Below are positions 1 to 8,959 of a stretch of DNA of 64,000 bases, piece by piece. The notes beneath the pieces were generated by a model. It did no database searches, was not told the DNA's origin, and saw only the letters and a list, made by a program, of their open reading frames with translations. This DNA comes from CAZIGM01 sp964538675 (GTDB lineage Bacteria > Bacillota > Bacilli > Tepidibacillales > Tepidibacillaceae), in the NCBI GenBank assembly GCA_964538675.1, contig CAZIGM010000003.1:11294-75293 (forward strand). Direction: 5' to 3'. A program made the translations under genes and the position numbers. How positions within the stretch are numbered: position 1 is the first letter of the stretch; the number at the start of each line of letters is the position of its first letter.

Positions 1-126
1 TATATCCATTAACTTTTCTCCTATACTGCTACCATTTATTATTTCTGGGTGTTCTAAATTTCTAACAGCTTTTTTGATAGCTAAATATTTAAAATCTATT
101 AAGCCCTCATTAAACAATGTGTTCAT
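1..126 (-). CDS. Partial hypothetical protein, N-terminal 42 residues
   Basis: An ATG at 126 is preceded by a good ribosome site (GGGAGA, about 5 bases upstream), and the frame stays open to the window edge. The 42 visible residues begin MNTLFNEGLIDFKYL and hold many hydrophobic and charged residues, with no signal peptide or membrane segment. The C-terminus lies outside the window. I do not recognise the family. It diverges from the restriction-modification genes that follow, so it may belong to the same accessory block. Confidence 0.5.
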   Translation of the reverse strand, partial: MNTLFNEGLIDFKYLAIKKAVRNLEHPEIINGSSIGEKLMDI

Positions 127-398
127 TTTATGTCTCCCTATCGCTCTAGTAAAATTTTCCTCAGATAATATTTTATATTACTGAAGTTAAATTATTGCAA
201 ATTATATGTTGGGTTTTTGTTAAAATATAAATTTTATCGGGGATAGTGAATGGGGGGGTTGTGATTTAATTATATTACGGTTGGGTCCACTATGGATTTT
301 TTATTAGTTCAATTTCATCTTAAAATTAAGCCATTTATTTAAATAAATGTATATGAGAAGCATAATGTTTATGATATTCTTTTCATGGGGTGAGGAAT

Positions 399-810
399 AT
401 GGAGATTAATATTAATAGTTTAGTACCGATTGATTTGGCATTAAATGAAGGCAAATCTGTATTTAAAACTGTGGATGATAGATATAGGGAAAATAGTAAT
501 TTTAAAAGATAATAAACCAGCTTATATATTAATGAAATATGAAGAGAGTATAGAAACTAAGGTTAATACTCCAGCAGCAATAGAGAAATATACCCTGCAA
601 GAAGCAATGAAAGTAGTGTTATTAGGGATTAAGGGGCAGATACTTCACGCATCTGAACTAGCAGACATTGTTTATAATCGAAACCTTTATGTGCAGAAGA
701 ATGGTGAAAAGGCTAAATACAATCAATTAAGAGCTAGATGTGGACATTTTTCAAATATGTTTGAGGCATTGCCTGGCAACTATATAAAGCTAAAAGAGGA
801 AGTAAGGTAA
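399..810 (+). pseudogene. Frameshifted Phd-like / HARE-HTH DNA-binding protein
   Basis: Two frames make one sensible protein. From ATG 399 (ribosome site GGGGTGAGG) the product starts MEININSLVPIDLAL and runs into a stop near residue 38. One base later, the other frame continues DIGKIVILKDNKPAYILMKY and stays open to 810. The first part resembles the Phd/YefM antitoxin fold. The second, about the last 75 residues (QEAMKVVLLGIKGQILHASE onward), resembles the HARE-HTH winged helix often linked to restriction enzymes. The shift is one extra base near 477-483. It sits 125 bp before the methylase and may have been its regulator or an accessory DNA-binding protein. Programmed frameshifting is possible, but no classic slippery site is obvious. 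Confidence 0.55.
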
Positions 811-937
811 TGGATAATATTGTTTCGGGCTATCTTCTAAGAGTGAGGAGTTACTGTAAAGGATAAAAAACGGAAAGGCTTGCTAACAATTAGATTGTCA
901 TAGTAGGTATATTCTTGACTATGAAAGGAGGAGTTTG

Positions 938-1960
938 ATGTATAAATCAATAGATTTATTTGCAGGAATCGGTGGTATTAGAATGGGTTTTGAAAATGCT
1001 TTCAAAGATGGAATAGAAACCGTCTTTATAAGTGAATGGGAGGAAAAAGCACAGGAAACATATAAAGCTAATTTTATAGATGATTTTAAAATTCAAGGAG
1101 ATATCACAAAGATATCGGAAGAAGATATTCCAACTCATGATATTTTATTGGCTGGGTTTCCTTGTCAAGCTTTTTCTTTAGCGGGTTTCAAAAAAGGATT
1201 TGAAGATGCAAGAGGTACAATGTTTTTTGATGTTGCTCGTATAGTGAAATACCATAAACCAAAAGTTGTTTTTTGTGAGAATGTTAAGAACCTTGTAAGT
1301 CATGATAAAGGTAATACATTTAAAACAATAAAGAGAATTCTTGAGGAGCTTAATTATAAAGTTTTTTCGAAAGTACTAAATAGTAAAAATTATGGTGTTC
1401 CCCAAAACAGAGAAAGAATCTATATAGTGGCATTTAGGAATGATATTGCACCAATGAGTTTTAAATTCCCAGAAAGTACAGGGAAGGAAAAAATTATAAA
1501 AAATATAATAGAAAACAATGAAGTTTCATCTAAGTACTATTTATCAAATACATATCTTGAATCATTAAGGAGACACAAAGCAAGACATGAAAAAAAGGGA
1601 AACGGTTTTGGATATGAAGTCAGAGATATTGATGATATAGCTGGAGCTATTGTGTGTGGAGGGATGGGTAGAGAAAGAAATCTAATTATTGATGAGAGAT
1701 TAATAGACTTTACTCCGAGAACAAATATAAAAGGGGAAATTAATAAAGAATATATAAGAAAGATGACTCCGAGAGAATGGGCAAGATTACAAGGTTTTCC
1801 AGACACCTTTAAATTACCAGTCGCTGATACTCACCTATATAAACAATTTGGGAATTCAGTTACAGTTCCAGTTATAGAAGCTATAGCTAAAAGAATTAAG
1901 GAGGAATTGGAATGCTCAGAGGAAATATTGGCGAGTGGTCAGAAGTGTATGTACTATTAA
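938..1960 (+). CDS. DNA (cytosine-5-)-methyltransferase, HpaII-type
   Basis: This protein of 340 residues methylates cytosine C5 and protects host DNA from the adjoining endonuclease. The motifs occur in the usual order: SAM-binding DLFAGIGGIRMGFE near the start, catalytic FPCQAF with Cys76, FCENVKNL (motif VI), QNRERIY (motif VIII), MTPREWARLQGFP (motif IX) and QFGNSVTVPVIEAI (motif X). ATG 938 is preferred over TTG 935 because AGGAGG lies 6-7 bases upstream. The target is inferred as CCGG from the endonuclease neighbour. The 3' end overlaps the endonuclease gene by 49 bp. Confidence 0.9.
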   Translation: MYKSIDLFAGIGGIRMGFENAFKDGIETVFISEWEEKAQETYKANFIDDFKIQGDITKISEEDIPTHDILLAGFPCQAFSLAGFKKGFEDARGTMFFDVARIVKYHKPKVVFCENVKNLVSHDKGNTFKTIKRILEELNYKVFSKVLNSKNYGVPQNRERIYIVAFRNDIAPMSFKFPESTGKEKIIKNIIENNEVSSKYYLSNTYLESLRRHKARHEKKGNGFGYEVRDIDDIAGAIVCGGMGRERNLIIDERLIDFTPRTNIKGEINKEYIRKMTPREWARLQGFPDTFKLPVADTHLYKQFGNSVTVPVIEAIAKRIKEELECSEEILASGQKCMYY

Positions 1961-2997
1961 AACTTTTAGCGGATGGAAAAATATATGCGGCTGATAAAGA
2001 TTTAAACAAACTTAAGGATATATATTTCCCTATTATTAAAATAATTAGAGAAGAAATAAAAGGGGAAATTAAGGAATATTTTATTGGAGAAAATATAAAT
2101 ATATATCTTAACGGAGATGAAATAGGGAGTATACCAGCTTCTGTTTTTGATAAAGAAGCTGGAATTCTTTTAAATTTTATAAGTGACGGGAAAAACAAAG
2201 GAGCATTCTCAATTGAAAAAACAGAAAAATTTATGAATGGAATCCAATGCTTTAAATTGTCAGCGCCAGCTACAGACAAATCAGATATTACAATGAAAAT
2301 CATGGATATTAATACAGGATATAGTCCGAGAGTAAGTTTCAGTATAAAATCTGAACTAGGCTCACCTCCTACTCTCCTTAATGCAGGAAAAACAACAAAT
2401 TTTATATATAAGGTTATTCATCAATATGAGTCTATGGTAAGAGAAACTAATGATATATATAATGATTCGAGAAATAAAAAACATATGGACGTCAGAGGAA
2501 GAATAGCAAATATAATTAAAAAAGACGGAACAATAGAATATTTTGGAATGCAAAATAAAACGTTCAAAGACAATTTGATTCTCGTTGATAGTAGGATGGA
2601 TGAAATTATAGCGCAAACGTTACTCTATTTTTACAAGGAAGGTATTAGCAATTGTAGTGACATGATCAAAAAACTTCAAGAAGAGAATCCAATGAAATAT
2701 GGCAATGTACACGCATATTCCTATAAGTTTAAAAAATTTTTAACCTCAGTAGCATTAGGCATGAGACCTGCAACAGAGTGGGATGGTATAGATGAAGCAA
2801 GTGGTGGATATATCATCGTTACAAGAGAAGGAAGTGTATTGGCATACCATATATACAACAGAAACCATTTTGAAGAATATCTTTTAAAAAATACAAAATA
2901 TGAAACGGCTTCAACTTCAAGACACGAGTTTGGCGAACTATATGAGGACAATGGTGATACTTTTATCAAGCTCAATCTACAGATACGATTTATATAA
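1912..2997 (+). CDS. HpaII-family type II restriction endonuclease
   Basis: The 361-residue protein begins MLRGNIGEWSEVYVLLKLLA. This opening, followed by a phrase like AADKDLNKLKDIYFPI, is characteristic of HpaII endonucleases (expected cut C/CGG). A likely catalytic segment is VSFSIKSELGSPPTLLNAG near residues 143-161. AAGGAGG lies 8 bases before ATG 1912, inside the methylase gene, so the enzyme is translated from the same transcript after the methylase. That order suits establishment in a new host. The family call rests on recalled sequence character, not on a search. Confidence 0.8.
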   Translation: MLRGNIGEWSEVYVLLKLLADGKIYAADKDLNKLKDIYFPIIKIIREEIKGEIKEYFIGENINIYLNGDEIGSIPASVFDKEAGILLNFISDGKNKGAFSIEKTEKFMNGIQCFKLSAPATDKSDITMKIMDINTGYSPRVSFSIKSELGSPPTLLNAGKTTNFIYKVIHQYESMVRETNDIYNDSRNKKHMDVRGRIANIIKKDGTIEYFGMQNKTFKDNLILVDSRMDEIIAQTLLYFYKEGISNCSDMIKKLQEENPMKYGNVHAYSYKFKKFLTSVALGMRPATEWDGIDEASGGYIIVTREGSVLAYHIYNRNHFEEYLLKNTKYETASTSRHEFGELYEDNGDTFIKLNLQIRFI

Positions 2998-3181
2998 GAA
3001 GATGGCATTAATTAACCTATCCATTCAAATTATACTTTATGATAATAAGAACTTGAAGATATCTGTATTATTCGGTAATTACGAATAATTCAGATATAAA
3101 AAAGGGTGATTTTAAGAAAATTGAACTAGTAAAAATTGCTTACTCAGTAAATCAGAAGATGTATGAATTGAGGTAAATACG

Positions 3182-4327
3182 ATGATAATTTTAGACAAAC
3201 AATATATTACGGAGGAAATGAAAAATTATCTTATCAATGGAAAGGTTCCAGTTTTAAAAAATGATGCTGCATTGAAGCATTTGAACAATGAAATACCAAA
3301 TCTAATTTCAAAAGAAGATTTTGCTAAATTGTATTCTCAAAACAGACGATTATATACTTGCTTTGAAAATTCTATTGAATGGATTGTTCAGAATGTGCAA
3401 GATAAGGAATTGATAAAGAATATTGAAACAATGAAAAACAAAGCTTTACTCCGTAAGATGCTTGCACCTATTTATTCTGATTTTTTCTATCGGCAGGCTA
3501 CTCTTAAAGAGCTTCCTATTCTTGATACAGCTACTTTTTTTTATCCTTTTATCTTGAAACCAAATGTGGGTTTCTTTAGCGTAGGAGTCTATTCTATTAC
3601 TTGTAAGGAAGATTGGGATATAGAACTTATGGAAAGTGCTAGTGACTGGGGAAAGATATATTCTGAGAGTGTGGTTAATACAGAATTTATTTTAGAGCAA
3701 TATATCTATGGTGAAGAATATGCTATCGATGCATATTATGATGAAGATGGTAAAGCAGTTGTCCTTAACATTCTGAAACATGATTTTAATGGAATGTCAG
3801 ATGTTAGCGATAGACTTTACTACACTGGAAAATGCGTTATAGAACAGCATTTAGAGCAGTTTACAAATTGGCTTAACGATGTGAATGAATATATTAAGGC
3901 AAGTAATATTCCGTTTCATGTAGAAATACGGGTTAACAGTGGGAGGATAATTCCAATTGAATTTAATCCTATGAGATTTGCTGGGTGGAACTGTACAGAT
4001 ATTAGTTATTATGCATTTGGGTTTTATACATACGATTATTACTTACATAACATTAAGCCGGATTGGGATAGTTTGCTGAAAGGTAAAGACGGAAAGTATT
4101 ATACAATTATCGTTTTAGATAAAAATATATCCGTTGATCGCAGTGATAATTTTGATTACGACTCGGCTTGCCAAGATATGGGAAAAATCTTATGTTTAAG
4201 AAAAATCAATTATCACGAGACCCCAGTTTTTGGATTTGTGTTTACAGAAGTGGAAGAAACAGATAAATTAACTATGAAAAAAATAATTGAGAAAGGTCTT
4301 AGTATTTTTGTTAGAAAGGGAGAATAA
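3182..4327 (+). CDS. ATP-grasp domain protein, substrate unknown
   Basis: The 381-residue protein has a central ATP-grasp-like core. YPFILKPNVGFFSVGV is the nucleotide-binding lysine segment, followed by the hinge FILEQYIYGEEYAIDAYY, then VEIRVNSGRIIPIEFNPMRF, which carries the metal-binding Glu/Asn residues. Such enzymes ligate a carboxylate to an amine or thiol using ATP. The N-terminal 100 residues and the C-terminal 100 residues are not recognised. It is monocistronic, with GAGGT 7 bases before the start. A link with the restriction module upstream is not shown. Confidence 0.75.
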   Translation: MIILDKQYITEEMKNYLINGKVPVLKNDAALKHLNNEIPNLISKEDFAKLYSQNRRLYTCFENSIEWIVQNVQDKELIKNIETMKNKALLRKMLAPIYSDFFYRQATLKELPILDTATFFYPFILKPNVGFFSVGVYSITCKEDWDIELMESASDWGKIYSESVVNTEFILEQYIYGEEYAIDAYYDEDGKAVVLNILKHDFNGMSDVSDRLYYTGKCVIEQHLEQFTNWLNDVNEYIKASNIPFHVEIRVNSGRIIPIEFNPMRFAGWNCTDISYYAFGFYTYDYYLHNIKPDWDSLLKGKDGKYYTIIVLDKNISVDRSDNFDYDSACQDMGKILCLRKINYHETPVFGFVFTEVEETDKLTMKKIIEKGLSIFVRKGE

Positions 4328-4383
4328 TCAAAAAACATAAAGATGTCTTTAAGTAAATAATTTGAACCTGATCCTGTATTTAA

Positions 4384-4530
4384 CTAAGAGCTTTAATTTC
4401 GCTTATTAGTAGGTGTGAAAAAGTACAAGAAAGGTTATCGCAGGATACTTATAAATGGACGTTAGTCAAAAATCAGATTAAAGCGCTCCATATTTCATCG
4501 TCATTGATAACAAAGGCAATTGAAGAATAG
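4384..4530 (+). pseudogene. Remnant of small protein family shared with 11092-11328
   Basis: An open stretch of 48 codons lacks a start codon. It reads LRALISLISRCEKVQERL, then TLVKNQIKALHISSSLI. It matches the gene at 11092 closely in spacing and residues (CEK-x-Q, KN-x-IKA), so both belong to one family, here lacking its N-terminus. The family is unknown to me; its members look like short helical proteins. It lies directly before another broken gene. Confidence 0.5.
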
Positions 4531-4585
4531 ATAAATTACTACAGATTCGTAGTAAATTACGAATTAATATTAGAGAGGATAAATC

Positions 4586-4851
4586 ATGGCGAAGTATGAA
4601 AAGACTATTATTGGTCAATTTGAGGAAGTGATCAATCGTTTTAAAATGATATTAATGATAGTGGGATAACTATGAATTTAGTTAATGAGAGCAACTACTC
4701 GTATGGAGATACAAATATAGCGGTTCGGGTTTATGATAAATATTTTATTAGAAACGGAAACAGGGTAAGTATAAGCCTCACCGTAGTAGACCATGGTAGT
4801 AATATTTTTATTTCAGCAATAGTGCAAGAGAATATAGAACGAATGAAATAA
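4586..4851 (+). pseudogene. Broken DUF6054-like gene
   Basis: ATG 4586 follows AGAGAGGA. The frame gives MAKYEKTIIGQFEEVINRF and then stops after nine more residues. A second frame continues the same protein (SGITMNLVNESNYSYGDTNI, then VSISLTVVDHGSNIFISAI) to TAA 4849-4851. A segment expected between FISAI and the C-terminal ENIERMK is also missing, so the gene carries a frameshift and a deletion. DUF6054 is a family without assigned function. Its end is 2 bp from the end of the converging ABC-F gene. Confidence 0.6.
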
Positions 4852-4853
4852 TA

Positions 4854-6443
4854 TTAATTATTATTAAGTACTATATATTCATCGTATGACATTTTTTTAT
4901 CAATTATTCCATCTGGAGTTATTTCTATGATACGGTTTGCAATCGTCTGTACAAATTCATGGTCATGGGATACAAAGATTATTGAACCAGTAAAATTAAT
5001 CAACCCATTATTTAATGAAGTGATAGATTCAAGATCTAAATGATTGGTAGGCTCATCCAATAATAGAACATTGGCATTACTTAGCATCATCTTAGAAAGC
5101 ATACAACGGACTCTTTCTCCACCAGATAAAACCTTTGCCTCTTTAAGGGCTTCTTCACCAGAAAATAACATTCTAGCTAAAAAACCTCTAATAAAGTTTT
5201 CTGCTTTTTCCTCAGAAAACTGACGCATCCAGTCGATTAAATTAAGTTCAATATTGTTAAAGAATGCTGCATTATCATTTGGGAAATAGGCTTTAGTTAT
5301 TGTCACGCCCCATTTAAATTCGCCACTATCTGCTTCTAGTTCGCCCATTAAAATCTTAAATAGAGTGGTCTTTGCTTGTTCATCAGACCCAACAAGTGCA
5401 ATCTTATCACCTTTATTAAGTCTAAAACTTATATTGTTTAAAAGTTTATTACCATCAATAGTTTTAGATAGTTCCTCAACTGCTAGAAGATCACTGCCCG
5501 CTTCTCTCTCAGGTTTGAAGCCCACATAAGGATATTTTCTTGATGATGGTTCGATATCTTCTATCGTTAGCTTCTCTAACTGTTTTTTACGTGATGTAGC
5601 TTGTTTTGATTTAGATGCATTAGCACTAAAACGCATTATGAATTCTTGCAAATCTTTTCTTTTTTCTTCTGTCTTCTTATTTTGATCACGCTGCATTTGT
5701 AATGCTAGTTGACTTGATTGATACCAAAAATCATAATTACCAACATGAATTTTTATTTTCCCAAAATCGACGTCTGCGACGTGTGTACACACTCTATTGA
5801 GAAAATGTCTGTCATGGGATACCACTATTACTGTGCTTTCGAAATCTAATAGAAAATTTTCTAGCCAAGCAATAGCCTTTATGTCTAGATGATTAGTCGG
5901 CTCATCTAATAGTAAGATGTGTGGTTGGCCAAATAATGCTTGAGCCAACAAAACTTTAACCTTCTCGTCACCATTTAATTCTTTCATCATTTTATGATGC
6001 AAATCTTCCTCGATGCCAAGTCCTGCCAGAAGTGAAGCAGCTTCAGGTTCTGCTTCCCAACCATTTAACTCTGCAAATTCACATTCTAATTCTGCAGCTT
6101 TAATGCCATCTTCATCAGTGAGATCTGATTTTGCATAGATAACATCTCTTTCTTTCATAATCTCAAAAAGTCTTTCGTGTCCCATAATAACGGTATTCAG
6201 CGCCTCATGCTCATCAAATTCAAAATGATCCTGTTTTAAAACTGCAAGTCTTTCGCCAGGAGTAATAAAGACATCACCCGTATTTGGTTCAATTTCTCCA
6301 GAAAGTATTTTTATAAATGTGGATTTACCGGCACCGTTAGCACCAATTAAGCCGTAACAGTTACCAGGGATAAACTTTATACTTACACCCTCAAATAGTT
6401 TACGCCCACCATATTTTAAACCCACCTTAGTTGTACTAATCAA
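4854..6443 (-). CDS. ABC-F family ATPase (YkpA/YbiT-like)
   Basis: The 529-residue soluble protein has two ATP-binding cassettes and no membrane segments, the ABC-F layout. Cassette 1 has Walker A GANGAGKST near residue 34 and LLLDEPTNHLD. Its signature is degenerate (ELNGDEKVKVL), as in YkpA/YbiT-type members. Cassette 2 has signature LSGGERVRC and LLLDEPTNHLD. ABC-F proteins act at the ribosome E site in translation, and some confer resistance to antibiotics. The linker is charged and short. It is transcribed alone, converging with the broken DUF6054 gene. Confidence 0.88.
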   Translation of the reverse strand: MISTTKVGLKYGGRKLFEGVSIKFIPGNCYGLIGANGAGKSTFIKILSGEIEPNTGDVFITPGERLAVLKQDHFEFDEHEALNTVIMGHERLFEIMKERDVIYAKSDLTDEDGIKAAELECEFAELNGWEAEPEAASLLAGLGIEEDLHHKMMKELNGDEKVKVLLAQALFGQPHILLLDEPTNHLDIKAIAWLENFLLDFESTVIVVSHDRHFLNRVCTHVADVDFGKIKIHVGNYDFWYQSSQLALQMQRDQNKKTEEKRKDLQEFIMRFSANASKSKQATSRKKQLEKLTIEDIEPSSRKYPYVGFKPEREAGSDLLAVEELSKTIDGNKLLNNISFRLNKGDKIALVGSDEQAKTTLFKILMGELEADSGEFKWGVTITKAYFPNDNAAFFNNIELNLIDWMRQFSEEKAENFIRGFLARMLFSGEEALKEAKVLSGGERVRCMLSKMMLSNANVLLLDEPTNHLDLESITSLNNGLINFTGSIIFVSHDHEFVQTIANRIIEITPDGIIDKKMSYDEYIVLNNN

Positions 6444-6768
6444 TTGTAAAACCGCCTTTTAGTTAATATTTTCTATTTTTAAAACAACCTTTTTATTATA
6501 GCACATTGTAATTAAGTAATCTATTTATAGATTTATATTTCTTAATAATCTTCAAGAGATTATACATAAAGGTATCCAAGTGAATGGTGACCTTTTCGAT
6601 TCCATTGTTAGGGTTTTTATAGTTTTCATTCGAAAAAACGAGTAATTGTAGGGTAGAAATAATAAAAGTATGGTTGAAAAGATAGAATAATTGCTTGATA
6701 GATTGGTAGAGAATTTATATTATGTATATAAGTATATATATTTGCCATATAAAAATGGGGGTTTTGAT

Positions 6769-7515
6769 ATGAATGAGGTTTTAAGACAAATTAAGGAAAG
6801 AAAATCAGTAAGGGTATTTGAAAACAGGGAGATAAGTGGTGAAATTAAGAATGAAATAATAAATGCAGCGTTTGAAGCACCGACCGCTGGGAATATGATG
6901 TTATATAGTATTCTTGATATAACAGATCAAGAATTAAAATCAAAAGTTGCTCTTACTTGCGATAATCAACCCTTTATAGCAAAGGCTCCTTTAGTCATGA
7001 TATTTCTAGCTGATTACCAAAAGTGGTTTGATGCATTTGAGATTAATAGCTGTAACCCAAGGAAACCAGGAGAGGGAGATATACTACTAGCATGTGCTGA
7101 TGCAATAATAGCAGCACAAAATACAGTAATAGCTGCAGAATCCTTGGGTATTGGTTCTTGTTACATAGGAGATATATTAGAAAATTGTGAGGAGGTGAGG
7201 GAACTGCTTAATCTTCCAGAGTTTGTTCTACCTGCTACAATGGTGGTTTATGGTTATCCAAACCAACAACAAAAAAATAGAAAAAAACCTATTAGATTTG
7301 AAAAAGAATATATAGTATTTGAAAATAAATATAATAGGTTATCTAAAAAAGAACATGAAGAGATGCATCAAATTAGAAATCAGAAGGCAAGTATTAATAA
7401 AGAGGTTATAGAGGAAATTAAAGCTATATGTAATCGTAAATATATGTCTGATTTTTCTAAAGAGATGAGTCGTTCGGCTAGCGAGTATCTTAAAAACTTT
7501 AGAGATGAGGAATGA
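6769..7515 (+). CDS. Nitroreductase family protein
   Basis: The protein of 248 residues uses FMN and NAD(P)H. Early sequence LRQIKERKSVRVFENREI and FEAPTAGNMMLYSIL are the typical FMN-binding N-terminus. GIGSCYIGDILEN and LPATMVVYGYPNQQQKNRKK are the later conserved segments. ATG 6769, after a GGGGG stretch, is chosen over an upstream start at 6691 because homologous sequence begins here. An extra charged C-terminal tail of about 60 residues is present. Its stop overlaps a tiny reading frame at 7512. The substrate is not predictable. Confidence 0.85.
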   Translation: MNEVLRQIKERKSVRVFENREISGEIKNEIINAAFEAPTAGNMMLYSILDITDQELKSKVALTCDNQPFIAKAPLVMIFLADYQKWFDAFEINSCNPRKPGEGDILLACADAIIAAQNTVIAAESLGIGSCYIGDILENCEEVRELLNLPEFVLPATMVVYGYPNQQQKNRKKPIRFEKEYIVFENKYNRLSKKEHEEMHQIRNQKASINKEVIEEIKAICNRKYMSDFSKEMSRSASEYLKNFRDEE

Positions 7516-7589
7516 ATAAAGCAGTTGAAGTATTTGATACTACTGAAATTCATTCAAGGGCAGCAGTAGATTATGCTATTAACGAATAG
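7512..7589 (+). CDS. Possible 25-residue peptide coupled to nitroreductase
   Basis: ATG 7512 overlaps the nitroreductase stop in the ATGA arrangement, with GAGG 3-4 bases upstream. The product MNKAVEVFDTTEIHSRAAVD continues for only five more residues. It may be a real peptide, the truncated start of a lost gene, or chance. Confidence 0.25.
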   Translation: MNKAVEVFDTTEIHSRAAVDYAINE

Positions 7590-7714
7590 CAAAACTAATC
7601 TGTTACGTTGATTGTGTGCAAAGCGTATTTTTGGTACTTATTCTGAATTATTTACTTATTATTGAATGGTTATTTAAATTATATATTTGATCATTGTATT
7701 ATTGAATAAATAAC

Positions 7715-8695
7715 CTATTTCTTGGCAAAAAAATTCTTAATTTCAGTTATTTCTTCCTTTACATAAACATATTTGCCATAGCCAAACTGTCCATATTTAT
7801 ATGTACGTTCCCCATCATTCATTGGTAATTCTGTAGTTGGGAAAACTTCCAAGATTATATTTTTAGCCCTAGTGGTATATCTATTTGATATCACCTCAAA
7901 TGATAACGTATGTGAAATCTTATCAGGTAAGCTATTTTTCAGATCAATTAATAGACTTCTATACTTAGATTGCCAACCTTCATAGATAAAAACTGGTGCA
8001 ATAATAAATCCCATCGGATAATCTGCTTCTATTATTTTTTTGCATGCTTCGATTCTTTTAGTATTAGAGGGAGTTTTTTCTTCATAATCATTGATAACTT
8101 TATCAGTATTTAATGTAAACCTTATTTCTGTATGTCCACCATGATTGATTTTCAGTAATGTGTCAACATCGGTATATTTAGTAACAAATTTAAATTTTCC
8201 ATTTTCATTTTTGCAAAAATATTCAATTGTATGTTTTAAAGAATTTGAGTATGGTTCGACGGGGATAGGATCGGAAGTTGCTGAGCCCTCAAAAATTGTT
8301 TGTTCAGGTAATCTTTCATTGATATAATTTTGTGCATGCATAAATATATCTTGTATATTTACATTAACCTTCATGTATGGTTTATCACCTAAGTTTGTGT
8401 TCAAATAGCAGTATTGACATTGCCCAGGACAACCCGATAATAGGGGTAGCTGGTAGTGAGCGGAAGGTTTACAAGATTGGAATTTCATTCCTTTTTAAAT
8501 CCCAACCACAAGTTTTTTTTTGCCCTCTTTATAATAGTTACATACATTATCCCCAGGTATATTTTCTTTAATCCTTCCACTATTTAGCTGTATTATCTCA
8601 ACGTTTTTATTATCTTTAAAAAAATCATAAATACCTCTGCCTATTTCATAATTAATTGCATTTTTTTCAAATAATATTCTTTTTGGAACAAACAT
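7715..8695 (-). pseudogene. splB: Spore photoproduct lyase interrupted by in-frame TAA
   Basis: SplB is a radical SAM enzyme that repairs the spore photoproduct (thymine dimer) during germination. Read from ATG 8695, the frame gives MFVPKRILFEKNAINYEIGR to KKKLVVGI, then TAA at 8495-8497. It continues in the same frame as KGMKFQSCKPSAHYQLPLLS, the radical SAM cluster GCPGQCQYCYLN (Cys-x3-Cys-x2-Cys), FEGSATSDPIPVEPYS, and ends at 7715. Total length without the stop is about 325 residues, normal for the family. A single base change such as AAA to TAA explains the break. Restart at ATG 8488 would give a protein lacking the N-terminal domain, and its ribosome site is too close. Confidence 0.85.
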
Positions 8696-8888
8696 AGCTT
8701 CTCCTTTTGAATAAATTGATAACAGTTTTTAATTCAATGATATTGTTCCAACTTTTTATTTAAATATACTCCATTAATGCATTTATATCTTAGAGTTTTA
8801 TTTTCTATACCATTAAACTAAATAGAAAAATATTATATCTCAACTTACAGATATAGAATTATTTCTTTTTGAATTAATCAATAAAATA

Positions 8889-8917
8889 TTGACACTACAA
8901 TCCTCATCTGATATATT
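8889..8917 (+). promoter_or_regulatory. Sigma-A-type promoter of the ABC/GntR operon
   Basis: TTGACA at 8889-8894, a 17-base spacer and TATATT at 8912-8917 make a near-consensus vegetative promoter. It lies 43 bases before the first gene's ATG. Confidence 0.8.
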
Positions 8918-8937
8918 GTGTATGTCCAATATACACA
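8917..8937 (+). promoter_or_regulatory. GntR/YtrA-type operator
   Basis: TGTGTAT (8917-8923) and ATACACA (8931-8937) form a perfect inverted repeat around 7 bases. It overlaps the last base of the -10 box and the expected transcription start. Position and symmetry fit binding by the GntR-family repressor encoded by the last gene of the same operon. Confidence 0.7.
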
Positions 8938-8959
8938 GTTAAATAAAGGAGGGTACTGG

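Noticed and set aside
2900..3088. 62-residue frame overlapping the end of the HpaII-type endonuclease
   Set aside because: It lies mostly inside the endonuclease gene in another frame, lacks a ribosome site and has no family character.
8377..8571. 64-residue plus-strand frame across the splB break
   Set aside because: It is the antisense shadow of the broken splB gene; the minus-strand reading has clear SplB motifs.
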